From the NCBI GenBank assembly GCA_013339765.2, contig CM023457.1, forward strand, positions 43,016,144-43,080,143: a DNA stretch of 64,000 nucleotides. The letters run 5' to 3'. This DNA comes from Haemaphysalis longicornis (Eukaryota > Arthropoda > Arachnida > Ixodida > Ixodidae). Below the pieces are notes generated by a model. The model had not been told where the DNA came from, searched no databases, and saw only the letters and a list, made by a program, of their open reading frames with translations. Positions 31,901 through 44,486 of the stretch are shown here, piece after piece. Position 1 is the stretch's first letter; each line of letters opens with the position of its first letter. The translations under genes and the position numbers were made by a program.

Positions 31901-33119
31901 AGTTATAGCATTGGTCGTGCTCCTTTCTGCACCGGTCTTGCTTACCATGAAAATTTGCATGTACTGAATTTTGAAGAGGGATACTGTGGTATTCCAAGCC
32001 ATAGTCAGTGTGTCCAAAACACTGACTGCAACACCTGAACAAAGCTTGCGTGTGTGCACTGTGGAATCACCCTTCTGTTGAACCGCAGTAAGGCGCGAAG
32101 TAAGCTGCAGACCAGACACAGCATTTATCGTTCTGTAGGGACTACGCATTGAGCAGAAAATTGTTTCGGTATGGGGCACGATGTTATACAAACCGTACGA
32201 AGAACAAGCCGTCTCATCTTGTATGCATCACGGGCTTTTTCGAAGCCCTGGGCCGTGCATATGCATCTCGCCGTCTTTTCGTGGCCCCATTACTTTTATC
32301 CGGGATTCGATTGTTTCTTGAGTGTGAGGGGGTTTCTATACGTAACTCTTTGTATATTTTATTGCGGGAGTACAGAATCGAAAGCCGCCATACATTGTAC
32401 ATTGTCAATAGCCAGACGTACCTTGTCACCGACGATGGTGATAAAAATTTCCCGTTTTTATTTCGTGCCAGTGATAATTTCCCGACCAAAGTAAAACAAC
32501 CAAGCTGGAATTGCTACAGGAAACCACAAAATCAGTCACATGAAGCTGTGCACACTTGGGGATTTCAAATGCCTACCACTTCGGCCCACTAAACCGTTGT
32601 ATCGGGAATGGGAGATTCAACTGCAGCACCCTCTCAACCACTGAACAGCTCTGGTTGGCGTGAAGCACATTCAGCAGTCATTCGTAAAGATTTGAAAACA
32701 TGCGCAGTATTTTCAAGAGGGGAGTCCAAAGGCTGAATCGGTTGCCACAACTCGCTCAAGGACTTCAATATCGGGGATGTCGCAATGCGAGGCAAATACG
32801 ATAATTGAACCGATCAACCACAGCTGCCAGGTGGCTCCAAAATGCTAGATTAGCAAATTTCATAAGCGCACGTCTCCCTCGGCGGTGTCGACCTCTGCAA
32901 GTACCAATGCCCTGCCGGGCCGATGCCGGATGCCGACCCGAATGCCGGAACCTGCAAGTACGTAAGTCACCCAGCTAGCGCCTGGCAAAGTAGGTACGCA
33001 AATTGCAATTTCATACCGGGAGTGGCTGCTGCATGTTGAAACTGCTCGAAAACTCTAGGATCGTCGGCGAGTGGTTGTTTTTCTGTAGATATAGCAGGCA
33101 GCGACATTCCAGCAGCGTC
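31900..33119. other. Intergenic / 3' flank of CLCA gene A, no gene recognised
   Basis: A 147-codon + frame (32149-32592) and its overlaps show no family motif. This is the region just beyond the stop codon of gene A at 33120, so it includes that gene's 3' untranslated region; no clear AATAAA was found on the - strand close by. Confidence 0.35.
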
Positions 33120-33817
33120 TTAATATTTCATCCAAGGCATGCAGTGGTTTAACTCTGAGCGGAAACTCTTTTTAACTCTTTTATTAGGGGAAGACACTTG
33201 TGAAAGAACGTCGCTCTCAACAAGCACACGACGTGACGGACTACGGACTTTTTTTTTCACAGTTTCTTCCGTGCTCTTAAAAGTCTGTTGTTCACCAGGC
33301 GTCTCCAGAGTGTCTGTGTTGGTTGTTTTCATGATAGCTATGACAATGATAGCTATAACAATGGCACCTATGACAACGACAACCGCAACAATAATTACGA
33401 CCCAAGCCCCGCTTGACAGCACTCCTTCAGACGACTCGCCCTCTTCTTTGTCTGCGGTGGCCTCTTTTGTAGTACGAACTCGAACTGATGTAGGCGCCGC
33501 TGTTTTGGTCGTGGCAGCCACCCCAGTTGTAACGCGCCGAGGCTTGTACGAGACATTCACAACATTTGAAGTGTCTGAACTCCGTCCGTAACTATTTGCT
33601 ACGCGAATTGCTATGTAGGCAGTCCAGTCATATTCTCCGTCACTTCGAAGACTTGCGAAGGTTGGAGGCAGGGCGATGGTGACGACGTGTTTGGCACGAG
33701 ACGGAAGAGGGTCAAGATTGCCGTCCACAACACTGGAACTGGTGATTTCTGTCTGGTTGTCAAAGTTTGATTTCAGGCTTGCGAAGTCTTCACTTGCTCG
33801 AATGGTGACATTTGAAG
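33120..33817 (-). CDS. CLCA-family protein (gene A), terminal exon with membrane anchor
   Basis: The exon opens with the two bases completing an Ala codon, then SNVTIRASEDFASLKSNF, the same position as ELRAATSLADLIENF in gene B. WTAYIAIRVANSYGRSSDTS is the conserved CLCA C-terminal block. A Thr/Ala/Arg-rich stalk (about residues 95-130 of the exon) leads to a hydrophobic helix (about 137-162) and a 69-residue basic Ser/Lys/Arg tail with VKKKVRSPSRR. This tail is far longer than gene B's. The acceptor is a good one (tttgctttctttgtag). The stop TAA is at 33120-33122. A type I membrane-anchored protein is predicted, facing gene B tail to tail across 28.7 kb. Confidence 0.85.
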
Positions 33818-34904
33818 CTACAAAGAAAGCAAAAACACAGGTGAGACGTTGCCCGTCGTGAAGCCCGCAAAATGTGTTCTCGGAATTTCCCACAAAGGTT
33901 TATTCCATTGATAAGCTCATATCACGAGTTGGGATGCCTTTTAAAGCTGGACTTGCAAGCACGAAACTCGCACCAAAATAAATTCTTGATTTGATTACCT
34001 GGAGAATCACTTAAAGGGACGGACAACCGATTTTTGTCGCGTATATGTCCTCTAGCTCATATGAAAGCCAGCGTTTTATATAGCCCGGTAACCACAAGCA
34101 ATTTCTAAAAAAATGGCGGAAATAATTTTAATTAGGCAGCAAACTTCCTGAAATCGGAACGGTGGCGGTTCGTAGTGTCGAAACTTGACACCACAATATG
34201 TGTCCCTGTCACGTGACCTGCAAACCTAGCAGCTACTGTAACTGCTGAAACGTTTATTTACGTATTGAAAACCTTTTACCCAAGTATTTGTACAAGGTTA
34301 AATTGTATATGTATTCCTAAACATTATTTTGAAAATTTTAAAGACACGCCGCCGCCGTCGCTGGTTGCTCTCAGTGTGGCTAACTGAGCCTCCATGCCCA
34401 GAATCAACGGCAACGTTCAGGAAACAGACCCAGTGAAGGAGCTTTGACGATTCTGCCTGAGTCAGGGGCGTTTGTTATGCCAAAATATTTGATTTCAGTT
34501 TCCAAATACGCCAACGGAAGCTTAAAAAACAAAATTGCGCCCACCTCCCCGCGAGGGGAACCCTGTGTAGATGCGACGCATCGTGGGGTTCACTTGGTGT
34601 TTCCGTTGGATTGATTCTGAAATCGCGTGAAAAGTGTCGGGAACGCGTATGATTATTATGTTTTATGATTATTATTATGTTTTATTGGCCAATCTTGGTC
34701 AATCTCTCTAAGTGGTATGCTCGGGGCTTCGCTGTCGCAACGACGTTTACTCCATCATTGTTGCTGTAAGTGGGAGCTTCTTTTCTTTTATTGCAAGTGT
34801 TAATCATTGCCCCATCACGCGTTGTATCAGTATAATCTTGATGTAGTTTGAATGAATCAAGGATATAAGGCGCGTTCGTAGCATTTGATTCTGTCTCGGT
34901 TTTG

Positions 34905-34978
34905 TGGCGCAGTGGGAAGAGCACCATGTACCTCGCGTTCCGCCCACAGGGTCGTTGGATCGAAACCGGGCGCCGCTA
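34905..34978 (+). repeat. tRNA-like module inside MITE
   Basis: An A-box-like GTGGCGCAGTGGGAAGAGC is followed 40 bp later by a B-box-like GGATCGAAACC and then a T run (tattattttttttat), the layout of a Pol III tRNA-type unit with terminator. Stems are poor, so it is tRNA-derived rather than a working tRNA. Confidence 0.55.
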
Positions 34979-35084
34979 ACTATTATTTTTTTTATAGTGT
35001 AAGGGGAGGGGTGTGGGACGGACAACGCCGTATGGAGGGACAAGGCGAGTGAATGAGATGCAGTCGCATCTAAAAGAAAAAAAA

Positions 35085-35158
35085 CGTCGCGCCCGGGGAG
35101 AATCGAACTTCCCACATCTACAACCGTGAAGCCAGATTCTACCTATCGCCTATCCCAA
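35085..35158 (-). repeat. tRNA-like module inside MITE, opposite strand
   Basis: On the - strand a B-box-like AGTTCGATTCTCC in GAAGTTCGATTCTCCCCGGG precedes a run of T residues (GACGTTTTTTTTC). A box and D-arm homology lies near 35145 but is weak. Together with 34905 it forms a convergent pair. Confidence 0.5.
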
Positions 35159-35498
35159 CAGATGGCGCATTCGTGAAAAATATATCGTTGCATTAAAAAT
35201 ACACATAAAGATACAGGAAAGCCTGCGATTCAAACTTTTTTAGCTAGGCACAAGTTCTTAAATATCGTTTTTCATTTTGCACACAGACAAAAGTATGTTG
35301 CCCAGCTACTCTATGTCATGGTTGCCAGCATTGTTTTTGGGAGGGACACATACAGCTCGTAGATCTAAAAAATTCGATCTTAAAAAGTTCTAGGGTGTTA
35401 TCAGCAAAACCGTTTCTCGTCAAAGTGCTTTAAGTGATGCCCTTTCATTTGGGATAGAGAATATATACTCGACAAAAATCGATTGTCTGTCCCTTTAA

Positions 35499-36390
35499 AC
35501 CCATCATTTCTGAATGTGCGTTCCGGTTTGCTTTACGCAGCGAACACAGCACGGGTAGCAGAACAAATGTATATGCCATTTGGGAATGATACAACTAACA
35601 TACGAACGGTGGTGAAATGAAAGCAGCTTGTCTCTGTAAACGAATTAAAAGGCCTATAGCGGCTGATTTGGGGAAAAAGTAAGAATATACAAGGTAGCAA
35701 AAAAGCATTAGGTTTTTATTTTTTAAAACCGCCAAACGCGCTTGAGCACTGCTCGCTGCTTCACCTTGAACGTATTTCCCATACCACCAGCCATGATGTG
35801 CATGCTGTCGAGCACAAAGCAGACATGCGAAAATAATGGACTCTTTCTTGCATGAACTGTGACATGCACTTCGGTCAATAAACGCAGCGTCATCGAGATT
35901 TTTATGCACCGGTCTACCTGACGTGGCAAAACGAGTGTCGTTCAAACACGGCTCGTAAGACATTTCTCACTAATAAAATATTACAAAGACGACTTATGCG
36001 TCAGGCGTGGTTCGAATGCATATTAACTTTACAACTAGAAAATTGATTGAAGCGACACCAAGGGTTTGTACTCCAAAAAAGTAGTCCGTTAATGCGTAGC
36101 GTTCTTTGCCCAGTGCCCCCCCCCAGCCAGGACCGCGTAACGCCCTGCATTTGTACAAAAATGTACAACTTGCGGAAAAACAGTAAACAATCATTATATT
36201 AGCGCAAATGGACATAAATGGTGAAACAGGACTTTCAAAAACCGAAATAAAAATGTAATAGAAAACGTAAAAATTTTGCAGAAATGATCCAGCGAAATAA
36301 AAAATGTGCATCTTAAACGAAGCAAACTCAGATCGGTTAAACGGGCCATAGACCGAATAGTGATAGCAGTAAAACTCAGAAGCAGGAAAC
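35499..36390. other. Intron of CLCA gene A, no feature recognised
   Basis: No domain on either strand. A short C run at 36117-36124 and AT-rich sequence make up most of it. Confidence 0.35.
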
Positions 36391-36394
36391 GAGC

Positions 36395-36525
36395 TTCCTC
36401 AATCAGGGATGACACTCGAGTAGATGATATCATTGATCAAATAAAAAAACAATGGAATATGGCTGGCCATGTAGTAAGATGAAAGGGCAACCGCTGGACC
36501 ACAAGGCAACTGAGTCAACACTGAG
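36395..36525 (+). pseudogene. RTE-like LINE C-terminal scrap
   Basis: The + frame reads SIRDDTRVDDIIDQIKKQWN, MAGHVVR, a stop, then KGNRWTTRQ. A-G-H-V-x-R followed by N-R-W-T is the hallmark of the RTE C-terminal region, as also seen at 22.9-23.6 kb. Only this block is left. Confidence 0.6.
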
Positions 36526-36584
36526 AGGGGGGTCTAGATGAAGAGAGGAGAGAGTAACTACGTCTTGGGTTAAAAGGGAGATAG

Positions 36585-36605
36585 ATGCAGAGAGAGAGGA
36601 GAGAG

Positions 36606-36637
<32 letters not shown>

Positions 36638-36970
36638 AGAGGAATTTTATTTTCAGCAAAAAAAGCCAAATCACGCTGCCGGAGAGCTTCATGGAGTCTT
36701 GGTGCCTCCGTCCAGGCTCCCACTGACGGCCTTCTCGATGGAGGCCACCATGCCATGCTACTTTTTGTGGGCTTTTGGGAGGCCATCCACTCTTCAGTGT
36801 AGTGTCGAATGATGTGCGCATCAAGGGAATACTCATATAATGTTTGTTGATTGGCGATGGCATTGCAGGGGCGGCACATAGGCGTTGTACCTATTTTTCT
36901 ACCTTCCATGAGGTTCCATATAGCAATTGTGTGTAGCGTACGGGCTGGCGCTGGCATGAATGTAGCCTGC
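36585..36970 (-). pseudogene. LINE 3' end with (CT)n tail
   Basis: A - strand frame reads MCRPCNAIANQQTLYEYSL, a degenerate C-terminal zinc motif, and HYTEEWMASQKPTKSSMAWW, finishing in a (GA)n tract on the + strand at 36586-36642. The (CT) tail on the sense strand matches the LINE end at 18.5 kb. Confidence 0.5.
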
Positions 36971-37369
36971 TGATGTCTTTCCAGCTGTGGGTGCGGCTGC
37001 GGTAACTGCTTTCTGACTCTCCTGCAGTATTTCAGATGAAGCTGTTGTCGGCTTTATTCCGTTTCCCTGGGATTTTCGCCTCGTTGCTGGGAAGCCCGGC
37101 AATGCGCTTCTCGGGCGAGGTTTATTTACTTTTTCATTACCCATAACGCCAGCGTGACCCGTGACGTCACCAATACTTGATCCGAGATGTCCAGGCTTCA
37201 CAAAGCCTGTTTCCAGAGGGTGGAAGAGGGAAGAGGGGTGTATGGCGAGCCGGAACACTTACAAAGAGAGTCGCGGTGAGCATCCAGAGCCCCTGATGCC
37301 GAGAAATTAAGGAGGTGAGAAAGCAGGGGTCTGTGTGGACCGGTTGTGTGCAATCGGGGAAAGGTGTGT

Positions 37370-38095
37370 GCTTGCAGAAGCCGCCACATGTGAAGAGGGT
37401 GCGCTTCCAGATCACCATTGCACAACAGGTGGTGCGCAAACCGGCGGCAGAAAGGCGTGGCTGCACGCCCGAGCTGGCCGTGCGCCTGTACCAGGCCTCT
37501 GCCGCCAGCCACGTTATGTACGCACTCCCTCAGGCGAACATCCCGCAAGCCAACTGGAAAAAACTTGAGCGCGACCACAACGCCTTGCTCCGCATGTGCC
37601 ACGAGCTGCCCAGACATTCTAAGGTGGCCAGTACGCTAGCCGAGGCCAGCACCTGGCCGCCATGACTGCAGGCGTTCAGGTACGTGCTCAACTTCGTGGC
37701 GCGCCACAATCTTGCCCCGTCGGCCGCCCGCTGATCTCGCGGTTCAGGGCAGCGCCCGAACTCGCACGCAGCGAAGCTCCTGAACATCTTTGAGGAACTG
37801 GTAGGAAACGAGAAATCCCGCATAGACCCGCCCCTGCTCACTCTACCCCTGCACTGCGACGCGGCTCTTCGCATCGCCACCACCGTCCCAGGCGTCCGCA
37901 GCAAAAACTGCGCAGTGCAGCAAGAGACGGCCTGCCCACTGCACGAAAGCTGCGAGGGTGCAATGGTATTCTACACTGACTGCTCCTTACTTCCCGGTCC
38001 AACGGAATCCGCCGCAGCCGCGAGTGTCGCTCCCCAACTGGGCGCAGCAATGCAGCGAAAGCTCACCTTCGCCTCCAACGTTACAACCAGTATGT
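37370..38095 (+). pseudogene. LINE RT thumb to RNase H fragment, opposite orientation
   Basis: The + strand reads PELAVRLYQASAASHVMYAL, then KKLERDHNALLRMC and a stop near 37664, resuming with LNFVARHNLAPSAAR, and later MVFYTDCSLLPGPTESAAAA, an RNase H start (Y-T-D). Spacing is that of I-clade LINE ORF2. Multiple stops. It is an independent insertion from the - strand LINE end at 36.6-37.0 kb. Confidence 0.65.
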
Positions 38096-38099
38096 AACG

Positions 38100-41000
38100 T
38101 TGGACGAGTACATGAAACGAGTACGTGAAATGCGATAGAGGGGTTGTGTACCGTGTTCTATGTGTACCGTGACATAGAAGTTGTGACGAATTTGGTTACA
38201 GGCTGGGCTGGTCAAGTTGCCCAAAGACAGGGGTAAACAGGGGTGGTGCGCCCTCATTGGTGCCTGGCTGTTCGAACACTATGCTTCCTTGTAGACGCCT
38301 ATTGATGACTTATCAGCATTACTGCTTTGTAGCAGACAGGTGGTGATCCTTCAGCTGACAACCAAGACTCCGCTGAGTATGATACATGTGTAAATGAAGA
38401 CTTAATTCAGGGGAGACAACCGTATGGAAATGCAATAACTGAAACATATCTATTCAAATATTCTATTTAAAGACGGCAACTAGGCCTGCACAGACAAACA
38501 GTAGCTTCAAATGACTCCCCTTAAAAAAATTCCAGGTCTTTCTTCAAGTAGCGTTATGGTGTTTTATACTTGCCTCATCCTTAGCGACTGTATCAGTTTG
38601 TTACTGCATGTAGATATTAAATTAACATCACAATGTCCTAAGCATAGAGCGTTGTAGTTTTTCAGCAACTGTAGCTAGTATATTACATGGGTTATTTTTC
38701 TGGACAGAATATTACAAAAAAGAGGTCTTTAATAAATCTACACTTGTTAGTGAGTGCTCATGTTGTGTTCTTCTCGTGGTCCTATGACGTTTATAGTGTT
38801 CTGTGATTATAAATGTATACCAGCTGGGCCAGCTGCCAAACCTTTTGCATTTTACCGCAAAGAACCGTTCCGGCCATTACAGGCAGAGTCTGTTTTGGAC
38901 CTCCTGGAAATGACACGTGAAGGTCGGTGCAAATTATATAGATGTATCGACTACCCCAACACCTCTGGCTGGAAAAAAGTTTTAAGTATGCGGTTCCTCG
39001 TTACTAATAACAGAGACTCGAAACACGGACCAAAACACTTTACTGTTTCCAGATTCTGAAAATTGTTAGCACCGGGGGGGGGGGGGGGGGGTGCGGGTAG
39101 GACGGTCGGTCACTACCAATGATTGCACATGATGAAGGCACAGAAGTGGTTCTTTTTTTTAGTTTGCAAATGCACGTGCGGCCCTCCAGTTTTATCTCGT
39201 GGCCCAAAGTTTATGCCTGCTCTGGGTGAGAATGTAGAAACATGTGTGCGAGATAAACTGGAACTCGGCACGCATAAAATTTGGGAGGTTTCGCCGGTGT
39301 GACTACAGTATATTCACTTCATCCTAACTATGCCGCAAAATTACTTCGTGTAATGATGAATTAAGTGCAGTGTAATTACTCGTAATTATGTAAATTACTG
39401 AATCTCTGGTGTGGTCTGGCCTTTCATTTCATTCTGTGTTCTGTATTTTCATTTCAATGCAATGTAATTATAGTGATTCACATGCCTGTGCTTTGGCCAT
39501 GAGGCAAGTGGTGGCAATAAATTTTGTTCTTTTTCTGAAATTTGCTGCAGATGGCTGCGCAAGGTGGGGAAATTCAAGTGACGGCCCCTCACATATATAC
39601 CTCCATCTACGGCAGCAGGGACCAAGATATCTAGATGACATCTACAAATCTTCAGTGTGTCCAGATTTCGTGCCTGCTTGTGTACTACATAAAATGACAA
39701 AAGTATGTGTTTGCATTTTCCCAAGTGCTTATTTTCCTGCAGCAAATTATATGCCAGGAGAAATTTTGCCGAAAAGACAGGTTGCAATTGGCCTGAAAAC
39801 TTCTTAGTGCTGCTAGAATAAAAGATAACTTATTGTGGGAATCTACAACTCACATGGAATTGTAAAGACAAACCTCAGAACGAAGTGTAAGATGAATTGT
39901 AGAGACGAATGAATTCCGAGTGTAGAATTACACACTCTGGGTGAACGGAGAATGCATCGAATATAGCCCTAAATACTTCGTTGTATGGAAGTGTGACTTT
40001 ATAATAAATGTTCTTTATACTTCCCGGCATTCTGTTTTGTTCTTTGCGGAACAATGACAATAACGCTGGAGTGGGGCTGTACACGTCTGAGAAGCATATC
40101 ATAAATTGAGCTCAAATTTTAATTCTTCCACAAATTGTTCAATGGCAGTATCCAAACAATCCGAAATTTCGGAATACTTTGCATACCCCCACGCAACTAT
40201 TCAGGAGAGAAATATGTATATTTGGCCGTGTTTGTAAAGTAGATCAAGCAACGCTTAACAAACAAGTTTAATGAAGATATACGACTGAAGCGAAATCTAC
40301 CTTGAAATATATAGAAATATAGGAAAAGCCTAATACTCGATCGTTATCGGTCAATATTATTATTAGGGTTGTTTGCAGATTTGGTGCTTTTTAAGGAATA
40401 ATACTCAGGTAACCTTAAATGAGGGTACTATGTATGTTCTGAAATACTCATGCCAAACTTCTTGATATGTGCAAACATATGTGCATGTATTGCACGACCT
40501 TTTTGATCATCACGACCGAAGTTGTCACACAAGAATCTTTGGCTCAATTCTATGTTACCACATCTTTGGCGTCCTTTTGAAGTAACCTATCAAGTGCATC
40601 TCGTCTGGCTTATTTAATGAGATGCGGTTTCACTAAAGCATAACTTCATGCCCACAAGTTACTATAAGAGCTTTCATGCATAAGGGATGCTCGTTTCTTA
40701 AACAGCACGAAGCTGATGCCAACATGCGTGTCATGCGGGTTCATATGCCTTAAGCGTTGCCAATATTCTCGAAGATTTTCGAGTGACAACTCGGATAATG
40801 AGTAATTGAGCATCGAACAGGTCATCCCATGTAGATACATATGGATGCATATATATTAAGAGAATGTTTTCAAGCTTTATAGCACCGAAATTATAGTAAT
40901 TATAAAAATAACTTCTATTTTAGTATATGCTTACGGTAATGTTTGTATGTTTGCACAGACGTTATAGTGGCCGGCAGTTTAATGAAGGGACGTACAAAAG

Positions 41001-41350
41001 ACACCCGACGATTTCCGAATTCAGAGGGCGCAATGGAGAGCATGGTCACACATATCGTCTTCCACTGATGCACTGTGTTTTCACCGCGCCAAAAAGGTGC
41101 CATCGGAGGCTCACCACAGCGACGTCGGCGGAAACGCGCGGGTATGCAACATAACACCTTCCAGGTGTGTGACCTTTGATGGCGGTATATGGCACCTATA
41201 TAAAGGTATCCATGCTGAACGCTGCAAAGTAGCTTGTGACAAAGTAACCCTTACGTGTATACGTAGATAAAGGTTACTAAGCTATAGGTTACTTTTGCAC
41301 CTTATAAATTATAGGTTACAAATATTTGAAAATGTGCACCTCTATTAAGG
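38100..41350. other. Intron of CLCA gene A, no gene recognised
   Basis: Mostly AT-rich non-coding sequence with an 18-base G run at 39075-39092. A 101-codon + frame at 38754-39059 and a 132-codon frame at 39409-39807 have no motif known to me. Several GGTTAC/GTAACC words cluster at 41245-41355. Confidence 0.3.
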
Positions 41351-41359
41351 GTTACTCAG

Positions 41360-42323
41360 GTGTATGTACGAACCTGCGACCAGTGTCAAATCTGCATGGC
41401 CAAGTTCAAGCCCAGAGGTAGTGCCATGGTCATCGCAGAACATTCCAAAGAACCAATCGCTACGATTGAGTTCAGAAAAAAAGGTGAGGGAAGGTGCAGA
41501 ACCCAAGAGTTCCTACTGGCAATCGATGACCGCACGCGAAAAGCCGGAAAGGAAGATGAAATGAGTGTCATCTTTCTCTTGAACCGGGATATATTCAAAG
41601 ACATCAAAACAATTGTAGCCAACAACGGGGCCAGACCTTCGGAGTGAGCAGTTGAAGAATTGGGCTTTCTCGCGCAAAACGAAGGTGTGTTTCTCAGCGC
41701 CGTACCACCCTGAAACCAATGGGTTAGCTGAGAGAGCTGTCGTGATATCAAGCAGTTAATTTCCTCTAGCCAGACTTCAAAGGGGGCTAGAAATGTGCTC
41801 TAGAACCACTTGCACACCACACCATACACCACACCACAACCACTCGCTCACAGAAGCTTTAGGATGCTGTCCATACCTTGCATATCATGAAAAATCTGAG
41901 TGGCTGCATGCCGATCACCTTTTGGGAATGGCCGATTTAATAGTGCTCCGTGAACAAGAAAAACCATTGAGGGAAAATGAAAGGTACCGGATCGCAATGA
42001 AGAAACATTACGACCGTCTTCACACGGGCAAGGCTCCTGAAATTGACGATGGGGATAATTTCCTTGTCCGGAAAGGCCTGCAGGGTTCAAGGGCTCCTTT
42101 TTTCGGGCCCTACATGGTTTGGGAAGACTGCTTGCAAGAACGAATTTTGAAATACATATGCTACAATGGACCTAATAACATCGTGCAAGCTGGGTCAATG
42201 TGCAACATAGTGCCGTATCAATCCAGGAGGGTTGACGACAGAGGGGAGGCCTGTGTAACAGTAAGAGGAAGAGGTCGACCGAGAGGTGGGCAGCAGAAAG
42301 TGGGAAAGAAGAAGAGGATGTGA
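41360..42323 (+). pseudogene. Integrase fragment (gypsy or Ginger type), decayed
   Basis: A zinc-finger end (CDQCQICMAKFKPRG) leads into EHSKEPIATIEF and, in another frame, SAPYHPETNGLAERAV, which holds the third acidic residue of a DDE integrase; the middle D-N-G-x-x-F block has become ANNGARPSE. The last frame (41793-42323) reads KKHYDRLHTGKAPEIDDGDN, FLVRKGLQGS, FFGPYMV, the integrase C-terminal SH3-like part, then a basic GRGRPRGGQQKVGKKKR tail. Frame shifts and stops separate the three parts. Confidence 0.65.
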
Positions 42324-42329
42324 AGGGAC

Positions 42330-44486
42330 AATAACCGGACTGTTGTTTGTCTTCTTCGTAAATTCGACCCAACAAAGGGGATAGTTATAATAATATGTCC
42401 ATGTTAAATACTATCCTGGCACCACCATGCCCGCTGCATGGTCAATCAATAGGCATAGTTTCCCCTTAATTGCCAAACGTAAGTCATTACTCAGTCTTCT
42501 CTAGAAAGACCTCTGGGTGTTTGCGTTTCTTCTAGGCTGGTAACAATTTGTTTTACATTTAAAACCACAATTAGACTACAAGTCTTGTCAATACGGCATT
42601 CTAAATGTTTACCCATTCCAGGGCTATCTTCACTTAACCACGGAGATGATTTTATGAAACAACGGTGTCAGAGCTATCAAATAAACTGAACTGTGCCCCT
42701 CGCCTCTTGAATTTACTATGCGCAGCCCCGATTCCACACAAGTTGTTGTTCGTATCACCTCATCATGCCAAGGTGTACCCTTTCTGGTATTGCGGAAGAC
42801 CAGAACCTTGATTTCAGTGCATGCCACGGGGCCCCACGTGGCCTACTTTGATCTCCACTCCATCCAATTCTCTCACCCCGTACTGAGCTTCGATGCGTTA
42901 AAGCACATTTTTTTTGCTTTTTTTTCTCTTTTGGTATTATTAAAGTGCCGAATGCACACCTTTTGTTTCTTTCTTGTAGAAACGCAAACGTTCAGAATAA
43001 ACGATCTCCGTAAGTAGTATTCACGCTACAAAAACTTGTGGCCTTAAACCACGTTTCTGATATGTAGTTCTTCACATCCAGGGTACTTACGGAGCCGGGT
43101 TCGAGGTAACATTTCACCATTAAGGAATATCTTGTTGCCTGCTAATAGTATTTACTAACCAGAAATTCAGAAATAAGAAAATTGCAGCCTTACAATAGCA
43201 GAGTATTCAGGGTTGTAAATTGCTGAAATCGTTGTCTTTGCGCAAGGGCTTATTCTGCAACGGGGATTCACGCGTTAATTTTACATCAAGCGGAATGCCC
43301 ATTTCCAGCCCACCCGTCGGATATTACTGTTGAGGTGACGACTGCGAAATTAACCGCCTGAGATACGAGACGAGCGCCATCTGGTGGTGTTGTGAGAAAC
43401 CCGCCGGCGCGTGCAAGCAACACCACAACCTGGCGAGGGGCGCATGAAAAGCGCTACGTCCTGCACGTACGTCAGTGCAGATGATACTCTGACACAGAGC
43501 GCTCCTGTACGCGAGTTTAGTCTATAAGGCATTGACCGCTGATGTGATTGGCCTTGACTGCATACCGTTTGGGACAGCCGCTCTCATTTTTCAGATCTCC
43601 CAAAGCCTCCTTTTATAAGTGAGGCGCGCCGTTCAGTTGTCGCTTAGGCTTTGCTTCCGTTGCTCTTGCTGAATATTATTGTATAATGTGATGCCCCCTC
43701 TGATTCGCGGAGAACCCTGTTGTCAAGACGTCACACGTACAAGTTAAACTTACCTTTTCTTTTAGTATGAAAATAATGCACACTCCACAAAACTAACTGG
43801 TTATGGGCCCAGTACGGCGCATCGACCATGACAGGCGAAGGAGTACAACGGACTGCTTTGTTATGAGCTGCGAAAGGTTTGATCATGAAGACACGTCAAG
43901 AGTCACGCAACACTGATTTATCTAATACTCCAGTTTTTTCAGGACGTAGGTGGTTTGTGTCTATTTCTCTTATCATAATGTCAGGCTCCTCAAACTTTCC
44001 AAAACTATATCTCCAAGTCGAACGAGGGTTTCCTTGACCGATCAAAATCTCGCACTCCAAAAAATGCTCTCAAGACGACCGATACTGGGGAACCCGTTTA
44101 AAGCTCGGCGAATTACTAAGTCATTCGGAGAATAACGAAGCAGAATAACAGCAAATCTCGGCGAATAACCAAGCATAAGGGATGCTGTACTCACATAATT
44201 TAAATTACACCACTCAAGTTTAAGCCGTTATAATAGTATCTCCTAACCAGGATAAACTTGGTGACGTTTAGCTCGTCTTGAGGTCATGGTGTCACTCCAG
44301 AACAAGAAATAAATGTAGCGTTTGACAGCCTTCCATTCTATTTATGATGCCTTTAACGAAAGGGGGTAGCGTATCTCTAACACCAGTTTTGAGTCCCCGT
44401 TGTTTTTTATTATTTAGACTATACGATACGACTTCAGTGAGACGATACCCAAATTACTGAGTAATGCCGCAAGTACCTGCATCCGT
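42330..44486. other. Intron of CLCA gene A, with one promoter-like spot
   Basis: No coding domain was found. A TTTTATAAG box near 43611 lies about 25 bp before TTCAGTTGTC, an arthropod-like initiator, inside a GC-rich stretch (43340-43660). It may be an old LTR or TE promoter. The rest is AT-rich. Confidence 0.3.
43608..43645 (+). promoter_or_regulatory. Candidate core promoter (TATA plus initiator)
   Basis: TTTTATAAGTGAGGCGCGCC is followed by GTTCAGTTGTCG, so a TATA element and a TCAGT initiator are spaced about 25 bp apart. No gene was recognised downstream and no LTR boundary was found. The call rests on two short motifs. Confidence 0.3.

Larger units (their letters stand above)
34011..35498. 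mobile_element. TTAA-flanked TTAAAGGGAC MITE with two tRNA-like modules
   Basis: TTAA at both edges encloses inverted ends AGGGACGGACAACCGATTTT / AAAATCGATTGTCTGTCCCT, extending about 35 bp. The interior has no transposase but holds two tRNA-like sequences in opposite orientation (34905-34978 and 35085-35158). It lies in the last intron of CLCA gene A. The termini fit the T2/Kolobok pattern. Confidence 0.75.
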
